This document shows positions 50,285 to 58,120 of a stretch of 64,000 nt of DNA, one piece after another. The notes beneath the pieces are model-generated. The model was not told the origin of the DNA, did no database searches, and saw nothing but the letters and a program-made list of their open reading frames with translations. This stretch comes from Neisseria lactamica NS19 (GTDB taxonomy: Bacteria; Pseudomonadota; Gammaproteobacteria; Burkholderiales; Neisseriaceae), in NCBI GenBank assembly GCA_000193795.2, contig AEPI01000040.1, positions 12,056 through 76,055 on the forward strand, given 5' to 3'. Made by a program: the position numbers and the translations under genes. Each line of letters begins with the position of its first letter. The stretch's first letter is position 1.

Positions 50285-50830
50285 ATGATTATAGTTGAAC
50301 ATTTAGAGCATTATTTGGGTGAAATCGAAAGCGGTATAAAATGCTTGGATCGGCGTTATCATCTCAGCGTTTCCGTATTCCCATCACAACCATATAAAGG
50401 GGTAACTACTTTTTCTACTTTAGGCTTGAATCGATATGACTTGAACTATAAGAGTAGGTTTGAATTAATTTTTACCTGTTCTGAAGAATGGAATAAAGAA
50501 AATATTGCAGCTTTTCTATCAGGAGTAGCCGAATATTTGATTGACAATAGAAAACCTATTTTAAGAGGTGAAATTATTCAATTACCCAGGGTAATTATCG
50601 AAGGTAGCAAAATGGATGCACTGTATGTTTCCGCCCCATTTTATTTCGATGATGATTTTCAGGTCTGTTATGGCGAACACTACAATACCGTTTTCCCTTT
50701 GCTTGTCCCGTTGTATAAACAGGAAGCGGAATTGGTGGAAAAAAAGGGTTGGAATGCTTTTGAGCAGTTTTTGCTGGATAATGAAGTTGACAACCTTTCG
50801 GATATGAATAGGAAACCGTTTGTTTGGTAA
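50285..50830 (+). CDS. SUFU-domain immunity-type protein
   Basis: The 181-residue product matches the suppressor-of-fused fold common in bacterial toxin-immunity loci. It has FELIFTCSEEWNKENIAAFL mid-protein, the strand VSAPFYFDDDFQVCYGEH, and the SUFU hallmark LVPLYKQEAELVEKKGWNAF near the C-terminus. It is A+T-rich and bracketed by variant uptake sequences at 50192-50203 and 50840-50851. It is probably a spare antidote to a toxin tip no longer present here. Start ATG 50285 follows AGTTTAAGAAAA, a weak binding site. Confidence 0.75.
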   Translation: MIIVEHLEHYLGEIESGIKCLDRRYHLSVSVFPSQPYKGVTTFSTLGLNRYDLNYKSRFELIFTCSEEWNKENIAAFLSGVAEYLIDNRKPILRGEIIQLPRVIIEGSKMDALYVSAPFYFDDDFQVCYGEHYNTVFPLLVPLYKQEAELVEKKGWNAFEQFLLDNEVDNLSDMNRKPFVW

Positions 50831-50839
50831 ATACCGTTC

Positions 50840-50851
50840 TTCAGACGACCT
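50840..50851 (-). repeat. Variant uptake sequence between the two SUFU genes
   Basis: TTCAGACGACCT, complement AGGTCGTCTGAA, the same foreign dialect as at 50192-50203, unpaired. Confidence 0.75.
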
Positions 50852-50871
50852 TTGAAAACAGGCTAAAAAGC

Positions 50872-51420
50872 ATGGACTACAACCAAACTGTTTTATCTCA
50901 CTTGCAAAGATTTTGGAAACATCATGATATTAAAAGATTTACTTGGACTTTAGGAAGGATTGTCGAAGAACTTCCCGATTTCCAAGTTTTCCAAGTGATT
51001 CCTAATCATGAAGATGAGCCTTGGGTTTATGTCAGCTCTGGGATAGGTCAATTTTTAGGACAGGAGTTTTTTATCGTCAGCCCGTTTGAAACGCCCGAAC
51101 ATATTGAGACCTTGGCAATGCCGGCATCTGCAAGTATGCATTATCCTGATCAATTTCAATTAGGGAAAACTGTCAATATCGGCAGACCGTGGGTCGAGCA
51201 ATCATCCTTCCGGCATTTTCTGATTTCCCTGCCTTATCCTTACGGGCAAGAGTTGGAATATATGGATAATGTCCGATTTTTCTGGTTATTGCCGATTACC
51301 CGTCAAGAGAGGCTTTTTCTAGATACTCATTCGGTAGAAGAATTGGAAACGAAATTCGATGAAGCGGGTATTGGTTATTTAGATATAAATCGTGTGAGTA
51401 CTGTCTGGCAGGTAGGATAA
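50872..51420 (+). CDS. Second SUFU-domain immunity-type protein
   Basis: The 182-residue product is another suppressor-of-fused-type protein. Seen are EDEPWVYVSSGIGQFLGQEF, FFIVSPFETPEHIETLAMPA, the central NIGRPWVEQSSFRHFLISLP and the late LLPITRQERLFLDTHSVEEL. This variant (strand-rich with a WVYVSSG motif) differs from the preceding gene, so it would answer a different toxin. It starts 41 bases after the previous stop; an in-frame TTG 16 codons earlier is less likely. A standard host terminator follows. Confidence 0.75.
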   Translation: MDYNQTVLSHLQRFWKHHDIKRFTWTLGRIVEELPDFQVFQVIPNHEDEPWVYVSSGIGQFLGQEFFIVSPFETPEHIETLAMPASASMHYPDQFQLGKTVNIGRPWVEQSSFRHFLISLPYPYGQELEYMDNVRFFWLLPITRQERLFLDTHSVEELETKFDEAGIGYLDINRVSTVWQVG

Positions 51421-51436
51421 AAACCCGGTAATCAAA

Positions 51437-51478
51437 ATGCCGTCTGAAACGATATTCGGCTTTCAGACGGCATTTTTG
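51437..51478. terminator. Bidirectional uptake-sequence terminator
   Basis: ATGCCGTCTGAA (51437-51448) and its inverse (51462-51473) with T-rich tail, between the immunity cluster and convergent relA. Confidence 0.85.
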
Positions 51479-51481
51479 TAT

Positions 51482-53695
51482 TTAGAGCCGGGTAACGCTC
51501 AACACGCCTTTGACATCGCCGAGGCCGGCGAGGACGCGCGGGAGGTCGTTAACTTGTTTGACTTCGAGCGTGAACCGCATACTGGCTTCCAAGTCGCGGG
51601 ACTGGGTTTGCACGGCGGTAACGTTGAGTTTGTGGCGGGCGAGCGCATCGGATACGTCGCGCAAAAGCCCCGCGCGGTCTTGGGCGCGGATTTCGATATC
51701 GACGGCGAACACTTGTCCTTCCTGCAACGCCGCCCAACTTGCGTCCAGCACTTTTTCGGGCGCGTGTTCGGCAAGGTGTCGGAAAGAGGGGCAGGTTTTG
51801 CGGTGTACCGAAATGCCGCGTTCGCGGGTAACGAAGCCGACAATATCGTCGGGTGGCGCGGGTTTGCAGCATTTGGCAAGCGTGGTCATCAAACCGTCTT
51901 CGCCGTCGATGAGCACGCCGTTTTTGCCGCCTTTTTTGATTTTGGACTGTTTGACGATGGTGGTTTCGCTGACGGGTACGGGCGGCGGTTCGTTCAGCGT
52001 GCCGCAGGCTTTTTGGATGGCGCGGTTGGAAATTTCGCCCTGTCCGACGGCGGTATAGAGGTCGTCGAGTTTTTTGAAGCCGAGGTTTTCGGCAAGCTCT
52101 TGCAGGTTGGGCTTGGGCGTGAGTTTGGCAAGCTGCTTGTCGATTTGGACGCGGCCTTCTTCGCGCACGGTGTCGGCGTTTTGCTGGCGGATGTAGGCGC
52201 GGATTTTACTGATTGCCTTGCCGGATTTGACCCAGCCTTCGTACAGCCAGTTGACGGAAGGATGCCCTTCTTTGGCGGTAATGATTTCGACGCGCTGTCC
52301 GTTTTCAAGCGGAGTGGACAGCGGCACGATTTGCCCTTCGACTTTCGCGCCCCGGCAGCGGTCGCCGATGCTGCTGTGCAGGGCGTAGGCGAAGTCGATG
52401 GGTGTCGCGCCCGTGGGTAGGGAGAGGACTTTGCCGTGCGGGGTCAAAACGTAAATTGTGTCGTTGAACAGCTCGGTTTTGAAGGCAGCGGCCAGGTCTT
52501 CTTTGCCGCTTTCCGCCATATTTTCGCGCCAGTCCAAAAGTTGGCGCAACCAGGCGATTTTTTGCTCGTAGGCGGAATCGCCTTTGCCGCCTTCTTTGTA
52601 ACGCCAGTGCGCGGCGACACCGAATTCGTTGAATTGGTGCATATCGAAGGTGCGGATTTGTACTTCCACGCCTTTGTCTTCCGGGCCGACGATGACGGTG
52701 TGCAAACTTTTATAGCCGTTGCCTTTGGGGTTGGCAATGTAGTCGTCGAACTCGCCGGGGATGGGCTGCCAGAGGCTGTGGACGATGCCCAGCGTGGTGT
52801 AACACTCGGGGACGGTATCGACCAGAATCCGCACGGCGCGGATGTCGAACAAGCCGTCGAAGCTGAGTTTTTTCTTCACCATTTTTTTGTAAATGGAGTA
52901 GATGTGCTTTGGTCTTCCGGCAACTTCAAAGTGAATATTGTATTTTTTCAGTTCCGTACGCAGGATATTGAGGAAGTTTTCGATGTATTCGAGGCGTTCG
53001 GTGCGTTTTTCGTCCAAAAGCAGGGCAATTTCGCGGTATTTTTCGGGTTCTTGATGACGGAAGCCCAAATCTTCGAGCTGCCATTTGAGTTGCCACACGC
53101 CCAAGCGGTTGGCGAGCGGGGCAAAAATGTCGAGGGTTTCTTTGGCAACGGCGCGCTTTTCAGGATTATCGGGAACGTTGCTTAAGAATTGGAGGGTGCG
53201 CGTACGCATCGCCAGTTTGATCAACACAACGCGGATGTCGGTAACCATCGCCAGCAGCATTTTCCGCATAATTTCGGCTTGCCGGGCGCGTTCTTCCGGC
53301 GTGGCGAGACTGTCCACACGGGCGAAGTGGGTGAGCTTCTGCACTTCGTCCACACCTTTGACCAGCTCGGCGACGGTGCTGTTGCAGCGTTCGGAAACCA
53401 ATAAATTCCAGTCGGGGACGTAGCGTCCGATGTCGGCAAGCAGCGTTGCGGCGACGGCATCGGGGAGCAGGTCGAGTTCGTCGACCATCTGCGCCGCGCC
53501 GAGGAAATGGTCGGGCAGCGGCTCGCCATACGGCGTGGCGGCATCGGCGGGGTAATGTTCTTCCGCCAGCGAACGGGCGGCGAAGACAAGTTTTTTATCG
53601 TTGTCCGGCAGCGCGGCACAGTAGTTGTCGAACCATTCGCGCAATTCTTGAAAAGTTGCGCTTTGCGTGTCTTGAATCGGGCTGATGGCGGTCAT
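51482..53695 (-). CDS. relA: (p)ppGpp synthetase RelA
   Basis: Ribosome-associated stringent-response enzyme. The 737-residue long RSH protein has an HD-like region (HFLGAAQMVDELDLLPDAVA) in which the metal-binding HD residues are missing, so it lacks hydrolase activity, as usual for RelA. The synthetase domain follows (GRPKHIYSIYKKMVKKKLSF, then YKSLHTVIVGPEDKGVEVQI), then TGS (LPTGATPIDFAYALHSSIGD), the zinc-finger/helical region (CCKPAPPDDIVGFVTRERGI) and a C-terminal ACT domain. It is complete and stands alone. Confidence 0.95.
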   Translation of the reverse strand: MTAISPIQDTQSATFQELREWFDNYCAALPDNDKKLVFAARSLAEEHYPADAATPYGEPLPDHFLGAAQMVDELDLLPDAVAATLLADIGRYVPDWNLLVSERCNSTVAELVKGVDEVQKLTHFARVDSLATPEERARQAEIMRKMLLAMVTDIRVVLIKLAMRTRTLQFLSNVPDNPEKRAVAKETLDIFAPLANRLGVWQLKWQLEDLGFRHQEPEKYREIALLLDEKRTERLEYIENFLNILRTELKKYNIHFEVAGRPKHIYSIYKKMVKKKLSFDGLFDIRAVRILVDTVPECYTTLGIVHSLWQPIPGEFDDYIANPKGNGYKSLHTVIVGPEDKGVEVQIRTFDMHQFNEFGVAAHWRYKEGGKGDSAYEQKIAWLRQLLDWRENMAESGKEDLAAAFKTELFNDTIYVLTPHGKVLSLPTGATPIDFAYALHSSIGDRCRGAKVEGQIVPLSTPLENGQRVEIITAKEGHPSVNWLYEGWVKSGKAISKIRAYIRQQNADTVREEGRVQIDKQLAKLTPKPNLQELAENLGFKKLDDLYTAVGQGEISNRAIQKACGTLNEPPPVPVSETTIVKQSKIKKGGKNGVLIDGEDGLMTTLAKCCKPAPPDDIVGFVTRERGISVHRKTCPSFRHLAEHAPEKVLDASWAALQEGQVFAVDIEIRAQDRAGLLRDVSDALARHKLNVTAVQTQSRDLEASMRFTLEVKQVNDLPRVLAGLGDVKGVLSVTRL

Positions 53696-53769
53696 GATGG
53701 GTCTTTCCGTTCCGCTAAAAACGAGTTTATTGTAACAGCTTATTTATTTACGGTGCATAGGCGGGAAGA

Positions 53770-53876
53770 TATAGTGGATTAAATTTAAACCAGTACGGCG
53801 TTGCCTCGCCTTGCCGTACTATCTGTACTGTCTGCGGCTTCGTCGCCTTGTCCTGATTTAAATTTAATCCACTATA
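53770..53876. repeat. Correia repeat-enclosed element, short form, 107 bp, with outward promoter
   Basis: Both ends read TATAGTGGATTAAATTTAAA, as an exact inverted pair. The right end supplies TTGTCC (53848-53853) and TATAAA (53873-53878), 19 bases apart, pointing at grxB. Confidence 0.92.
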
Positions 53877-53942
53877 AACTTGTTTCGGGCGGAGCGGGGT
53901 GTTAAGGTAGCCGGTACCGACAGATTGACGAGGAATATTTTG

Positions 53943-54584
53943 ATGAAACTGTATATTTACGACCATTGCCCGTTTTGCGTGCGTGCGCGGATGGCGGCGG
54001 GGCTGTTGGGCGCGGACGTTGAAGAAGCCGTGCTGGCAAACGACGACGAGGCAACGCCGATCGGTATGATCGGTGCGAAACAAGTACCCGTTCTGCAAAA
54101 AGAGGACGGTTCGTTTATGGGCGAGAGTTTGGACATTGTGCGCCATTTCGACCGCGAAGGCCGTCTGAAAGACGAAGTCCGCCCCGAAATACAGGCGTGG
54201 TTGGACAAGGTGGACGGATACAACAACAAACTGGTGCAGCCGCGCGTAATCAAAATCGGGCTGCCCGAGTTCGCTACTGCCGAAGCGGTTAAATATTTCA
54301 CGGACAAAAAAGAGAAAAGCATCGGCAGCTTCTCCACCAATTTGAACAAAACCGCCCAATACCTCGAACGGATAAACGCAGATTTGCAAGAGTTGGAGAA
54401 TCTGATGGACGGTACTTCAGACGGCATCAACGGCGGAATCGGTATGGAGGATATTTTGGTTTTTCCCGTTTTGAGGAATCTGACCGTGGTGCGCGGCATC
54501 GCGTTCCCTCGGAAAACGATGGGTTATTTAATCGGTATGAGTGAAAAATCGGGCGTGCCGCTTTATTTCGACAGGGCATTGTGA
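53943..54584 (+). CDS. grxB: Glutaredoxin 2
   Basis: GST-like glutaredoxin that reduces disulfides with glutathione. The 213-residue product has the CPFC active site in YIYDHCPFCVRARM (Cys9 and Cys12) and the cis-proline loop in KQVPVLQKEDGSFMGESLDIV. An all-helical C-terminal domain completes the GrxB fold. Length matches E. coli GrxB (215). ATG 53943 fits the conserved MKLYIYDH start. It may be transcribed from the upstream CREE end. Confidence 0.94.
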   Translation: MKLYIYDHCPFCVRARMAAGLLGADVEEAVLANDDEATPIGMIGAKQVPVLQKEDGSFMGESLDIVRHFDREGRLKDEVRPEIQAWLDKVDGYNNKLVQPRVIKIGLPEFATAEAVKYFTDKKEKSIGSFSTNLNKTAQYLERINADLQELENLMDGTSDGINGGIGMEDILVFPVLRNLTVVRGIAFPRKTMGYLIGMSEKSGVPLYFDRAL

Positions 54585-54590
54585 AACCGG

Positions 54591-54626
54591 AAAACGCGGC
54601 AGGGCAATATGTCCTGCCGCGTTTTT
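54591..54626. terminator. grxB terminator
   Basis: AAAACGCGGCAGG (54591-54603) and CCTGCCGCGTTTT (54613-54625) form a 13-base-pair stem with T-run, unrelated to uptake sequences; A and T runs on both sides suit both convergent genes. Confidence 0.92.
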
Positions 54627-54653
54627 GGAATGTTTATGCCGTCTGAAAACCGG

Positions 54654-55301
54654 TCAGGTGAATATCGCGAACATCTGCACAAACGCAATCACCAGCCGCA
54701 CAATCGGTGCAATAAACGCACCCAATACGCCCGTCAGCATAAGCAGCAGGATAATCCACGTCCCATAAGGTTCGATTTTGCGGAACGCTTGCGAATATTT
54801 CGCCGGCAGGAAGGTGTCGATGAAAATGCCGCCGTCCCAAGGCAGGATGGGGATGATGTTGAGCGCGAACAGAATCGCATTGATCAGAATACCGTAGTTT
54901 GCCATTTGAGCCAGCGGCATCTGATACGCCCCGCCGACATACGGAGTCAGCACTAAAACCACGCCCCACAGAACCGCCATTGCCAGATTCGACAGCGGAC
55001 CGGACGCGGCAACGCAACGCCAGGCAAGGCGCGGGTTGCGGAAGTTGCGCGAATCGATGGGAATCGGACGCGCCCAGCCGAACAGGAAGGGCGTGAACAT
55101 CAAAGTAAGCAGCGGTATGATGATTGTGCCGACCGGGTCGATATGGGGCAGGGGGTTCAGTGTCAGCCTGCCGTATTGTTCGGCAGTGTTGTCTCCCCAG
55201 TAGCGCGCCGTATAGCCGCGCACCACCTCCCTGACGGTAATGGCGAGCAGTACGGGCAGGACGGCAAGCAGGAACACGCCCAAGTCAAAGTTCCGAAACA
55301 T
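54654..55301 (-). CDS. M50 site-2-protease homologue with degenerate zinc motif
   Basis: The 215-residue, five- to six-span product matches the short M50B site-2-protease-like family. ARYWGDNTAEQYGRLTLNPL, HIDPVGTIIIPLL, AASGPLSNLAMA and the late NIIPILPWDGG with its aspartate are all present. Active members have HExxH in the second helix; here the site reads TVREVVRGY (Arg24, Glu25, Arg28), so both zinc histidines are arginine. Either it is a pseudoprotease with a retained non-catalytic role or it is decaying, although the frame is intact. Divergent from tonB. Confidence 0.85.
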   Translation of the reverse strand: MFRNFDLGVFLLAVLPVLLAITVREVVRGYTARYWGDNTAEQYGRLTLNPLPHIDPVGTIIIPLLTLMFTPFLFGWARPIPIDSRNFRNPRLAWRCVAASGPLSNLAMAVLWGVVLVLTPYVGGAYQMPLAQMANYGILINAILFALNIIPILPWDGGIFIDTFLPAKYSQAFRKIEPYGTWIILLLMLTGVLGAFIAPIVRLVIAFVQMFAIFT

Positions 55302-55552
55302 AATTTTCCTTTATAAGGTTGGTACGCAGCCGCAACCGGCTGCCGGATAAAGGCGGCAATATATCATTTAACCCGATTTTGTTGGAACGGGAAAACAGGC
55401 AGAGCCGCCCCATTTGTCCGCAGGCATCTGAGAATTTATCATAATATATTGTTTCAATATGGATTTTGTGAATATAAAAACAGTATTCATATAAAGGCGA
55501 ATGATAAAAATAGGTTGCAAATAGGAATTGTTGCTATTATTATGCCCGAATT
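55302..55552 (+). promoter_or_regulatory. tonB control region
   Basis: A+T-rich from 55435. GAATGATAAAAATAGG and TTGTTGCTATTATTATG segments (55499-55544) resemble Fur-regulated promoters, and iron control of tonB-exbBD is expected from its role. Exact operator and -10/-35 are not resolved by eye. Confidence 0.4.
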
Positions 55553-56392
55553 ATGGATAAAGAACGAATTTTAACCCCCGCAGTCGTGTTTTCCGTCGCA
55601 CTGCTGCATTTGGCAATGGTGGCATTGCTCTGGCAGGCGCACAAGCTGCCTGTGACCGAGTCCGGAAATGTTATCGAATTTGTCGATTTGGGCGACTTTG
55701 GCGGAGGGGACGGTACGCCCGAGGGCGCAGGTGCGCCTGCCGCGCCCGAGCCGCAACCCGAATCCGAACCGCCCAAACCTGTCGAGCCGCCCAAACCGGT
55801 TTTGAAGCCGGTGGTTACAAAAAAGGCGGATGCGGATATCCGGCAGCCCAAGGAAAAGCCGAAGCCTGAAGAAAAACCGAAGCCCGAGCCTAAGCCGGAA
55901 GTGAAGCCGGCGGAAAAACCGGCAGAGAAGCCGTCTGAAAAACCTGCCGAACATCCCGGCAATGCGCCCGCCAAAGCCGGTGCAGGACAGGACGGTGGGG
56001 AAGGTAAAGGCAGCGGTACCAAAGGTGACGGAACAGGGCGCGGTGAAGGCGGCGGCAAAGGCAGCGGCGGAGCCAAAGGCGAACACGGGGAAGGAACCGG
56101 CGGCAGCGGCGGAGGAACAGGTGCCGGCAGCAGCAAAGGCAATCCTTTACGCGCCAATGGCAGCATCCCGCGCCCGGCCTATCCCACGCTTTCTATGGAA
56201 AATGACGAGCAGGGTACGGTTGTTTTGAGCGTTTTGGTTTCTCCGGGCGGCAGGGTCGAGTCCGTCAAAGTCGTGAAAAGCAGCGGTTTTTCCCGTTTGG
56301 ACAATGCGGCACGCAAGGCGGCGCAAAACGGGCATTTTCAAGCCAATGCCTGGACGGAGTTTAAAGTCCCCGTCAAGTTTGAATTGAATTAG
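55553..56392 (+). CDS. tonB: Energy-transducing protein TonB
   Basis: Couples the inner-membrane proton gradient to outer-membrane receptors such as TbpA. The 279-residue product has one N-terminal membrane anchor (TPAVVFSVALLHLAMVALLW, residues ~8-27) and a long periplasm-spanning Pro-Lys/Glu region (repeats of EKPKPE and KPAEKP, about 75-140). A Gly-rich stretch follows, then the C-terminal receptor-binding domain with the RPAYPTLSMENDEQGTVVLS strand and GFSRLDNAARKAAQNGHFQA. First gene of tonB-exbB-exbD, 65 bases before exbB. Confidence 0.95.
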   Translation: MDKERILTPAVVFSVALLHLAMVALLWQAHKLPVTESGNVIEFVDLGDFGGGDGTPEGAGAPAAPEPQPESEPPKPVEPPKPVLKPVVTKKADADIRQPKEKPKPEEKPKPEPKPEVKPAEKPAEKPSEKPAEHPGNAPAKAGAGQDGGEGKGSGTKGDGTGRGEGGGKGSGGAKGEHGEGTGGSGGGTGAGSSKGNPLRANGSIPRPAYPTLSMENDEQGTVVLSVLVSPGGRVESVKVVKSSGFSRLDNAARKAAQNGHFQANAWTEFKVPVKFELN

Positions 56393-56457
56393 GCGGTTGC
56401 CGCAGCGGTTTGCGGCAGCTTGGATGTTTGATTGGTTTTTTCAGTGTTGGAATCATT

Positions 56458-57120
56458 ATGAATTTGAAATTAGTTTTTGAATCGGGCGATCCCGTCCTGA
56501 TCGGTGTGTTTGTGTTGATGCTGTTGATGAGTATCGTAACGTGGTGTCTGATTGTCTTGCGCTGCATCAAGCTGTATCAGGCGCGTAAAGGAAACGCCGC
56601 CGTCAAACGGCATATGAGCGATACTCTGTCTTTGGGCGACGCGGTCGAAAAAGTGCGCGCCGTCGATGCGCCTTTGTCCAAGCTGGTGCAAGAGGCGTTG
56701 CAGTCTTACCGCAACTACCGCCGGAGCGAAGCGTCCGAACTGGCGCAGGCTTTGCCGTTGAACGAGTATTTGGTTATTCAAATCCGCAACAGTATGGCTC
56801 AAATTATGCGCCGGTTCGATTACGGGATGACCGCGCTTGCCTCTATCGGCGCGACCGCGCCGTTTATCGGGCTGTTCGGCACGGTTTGGGGGATTTACCA
56901 CGCCCTGATCAATATCGGACAAAGCGGGCAGATGAGCATTGCGGCAGTTGCCGGCCCGATCGGCGAGGCACTGGTGGCGACGGCGGCGGGTTTGTTTGTG
57001 GCGATTCCGGCGGTGTTGGCATACAACTTCCTCAATCGCGGCACGAAAACACTGGCTCAGGATTTGGATGCGATGGCGCACGATTTGCATGTCCGCCTGC
57101 TTAATCAAAAGGATAGCTGA
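56458..57120 (+). CDS. exbB: Biopolymer transport protein ExbB
   Basis: Proton-channel subunit of the TonB complex. The 220-residue product has three membrane spans (VLIGVFVLMLLMSIVTWCLI near the start; a second around residue 127-150, ALASIGATAPFIGLFGTVWG; a third around 170-195). It carries the conserved ATAPFIGLFGTVWGI motif that lines the channel. The ATG at 56458 fits the family start. exbD follows after two bases. Confidence 0.96.
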   Translation: MNLKLVFESGDPVLIGVFVLMLLMSIVTWCLIVLRCIKLYQARKGNAAVKRHMSDTLSLGDAVEKVRAVDAPLSKLVQEALQSYRNYRRSEASELAQALPLNEYLVIQIRNSMAQIMRRFDYGMTALASIGATAPFIGLFGTVWGIYHALINIGQSGQMSIAAVAGPIGEALVATAAGLFVAIPAVLAYNFLNRGTKTLAQDLDAMAHDLHVRLLNQKDS

Positions 57121-57122
57121 TT

Positions 57123-57557
57123 ATGGCATTTGGTTCGATGAATTCCGGCGACGATTCGCCGATGTCCGACATCAACGTTACGCCGTTGGTGGACGTGATG
57201 CTGGTGTTGCTGATTGTGTTTATGATTACTATGCCGGTGCTGACGCATTCCATCCCTTTGGAACTGCCGACCGCGTCCGAGCAGGCAAACAAGCAGGATA
57301 AACAGCCTAAAGATCCCTTGCGCCTGACGATTGATGCAAACGGCGGTTATTATGTCGGCGGAGATTCTGCAAGCAAAGTGGAAATCGGGGAAGTGGAAAG
57401 CCGTCTGAAAGCCGCCAAGGAGCAGAATGAAAACGTGATTGTGGCCATTGCGGCAGACAAGGCGGTAGAATACGATTATGTAAACAAAGCGTTGGAGGCC
57501 GCCCGTCAGGCAGGGATTACCAAAATCGGTTTTGTAACGGAAACCAAGGCGCAATAA
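57123..57557 (+). CDS. exbD: Biopolymer transport protein ExbD
   Basis: Second motor subunit of the TonB complex. The 144-residue product has the conserved PMSDINVTPLVDVMLVLLIV, in which the membrane aspartate (VDVML) carries protons, and a periplasmic domain ending ALEAARQAGITKIGFVTE. One uptake core lies within the gene (about 57401). It closes the operon and is followed by a terminator. Confidence 0.96.
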   Translation: MAFGSMNSGDDSPMSDINVTPLVDVMLVLLIVFMITMPVLTHSIPLELPTASEQANKQDKQPKDPLRLTIDANGGYYVGGDSASKVEIGEVESRLKAAKEQNENVIVAIAADKAVEYDYVNKALEAARQAGITKIGFVTETKAQ

Positions 57558-57575
57558 AGTTTGACGCTTGAACGA

Positions 57576-57608
57576 ATGCCGTCTGAAAGTCTTTCAGACG
57601 GCATTTTT
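57576..57608. terminator. Bidirectional terminator after exbD
   Basis: ATGCCGTCTGAA (57576-57587) and its inverse (57593-57604), five-base loop, T-run. Confidence 0.88.
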
Positions 57609-57621
57609 GTATCGGCCGGTT

Positions 57622-58056
57622 TTATGGTTTGGCGGCTGCGTCTTCCAAACGGGTTCTGAAGTTTTCCAAATTCACGCCTGCCGCTTGGGCGCGGCGGATG
57701 ATTTCGTCAACCGGCATACCTTCTGCCGCCCGGCGGAAGCCCCACAGCAGGGAGCAGCGCGTACCGGTCCGGCAATAGGCAAGGACGGGATATTCGGCTT
57801 GTCCGATGAGTTGTCGGAAGGCTTCGACATCATGGTTTTGGATGTCGCGTGCAATAACGGGTTGGTGATGGAATCCGGTAACGCCTGCTTGTTCCAACCA
57901 CTGTTTGATTTGGGCGAAGTCGGGTTGCGATTCTTCTTCGTGGTCGGGGCGGTTGCAGACGACAGTTTTGATGCCCAGTTGCGCGATTTGTTCCGCATCG
58001 GTTTCCGTCAGTTGTGGAGAGATGTAGAGATGTTCGTCCAGTTTGAGAATCGCCAT
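57622..58056 (-). CDS. Dual-specificity-phosphatase-like protein (TIGR01244 family)
   Basis: Small 144-residue protein of the phosphatase-like family found alone or fused to beta-lactamase-fold sulfur dioxygenases. The phosphatase P-loop is present as VLAYCRTGTRCSLLW (Cys-x5-Arg), and an upstream aspartate-containing loop VCNRPDHEEESQPDFAQIK could supply the general acid. The substrate is not known; a sulfur-metabolism role is suggested by fusions elsewhere. The start at 58056 matches the family opening MAILKLDEHLYIS. Confidence 0.82.
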   Translation of the reverse strand: MAILKLDEHLYISPQLTETDAEQIAQLGIKTVVCNRPDHEEESQPDFAQIKQWLEQAGVTGFHHQPVIARDIQNHDVEAFRQLIGQAEYPVLAYCRTGTRCSLLWGFRRAAEGMPVDEIIRRAQAAGVNLENFRTRLEDAAAKP

Positions 58057-58083
58057 TTTGTTTCCTTTGCTTTGCGGTTGGTT

Positions 58084-58117
58084 TTCAGACGGCATTTTGT
58101 GTGCAATGCCGTCTGAA
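58084..58117. terminator. Uptake-sequence inverted pair
   Basis: TTCAGACGGCAT (58084-58095) and ATGCCGTCTGAA (58106-58117) between the phosphatase-like and M61 genes; terminates the M61 gene on the minus strand. Confidence 0.75.
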
Positions 58118-58120
58118 AGT

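Noticed and set aside
428..57557. Phase-variable homopolymer or tetramer tracts in tbpB, tbpA, lpxL1, mafB, tonB
   Set aside because: Looked for long G, C or short-unit runs in or near these genes and saw none of a length likely to slip.
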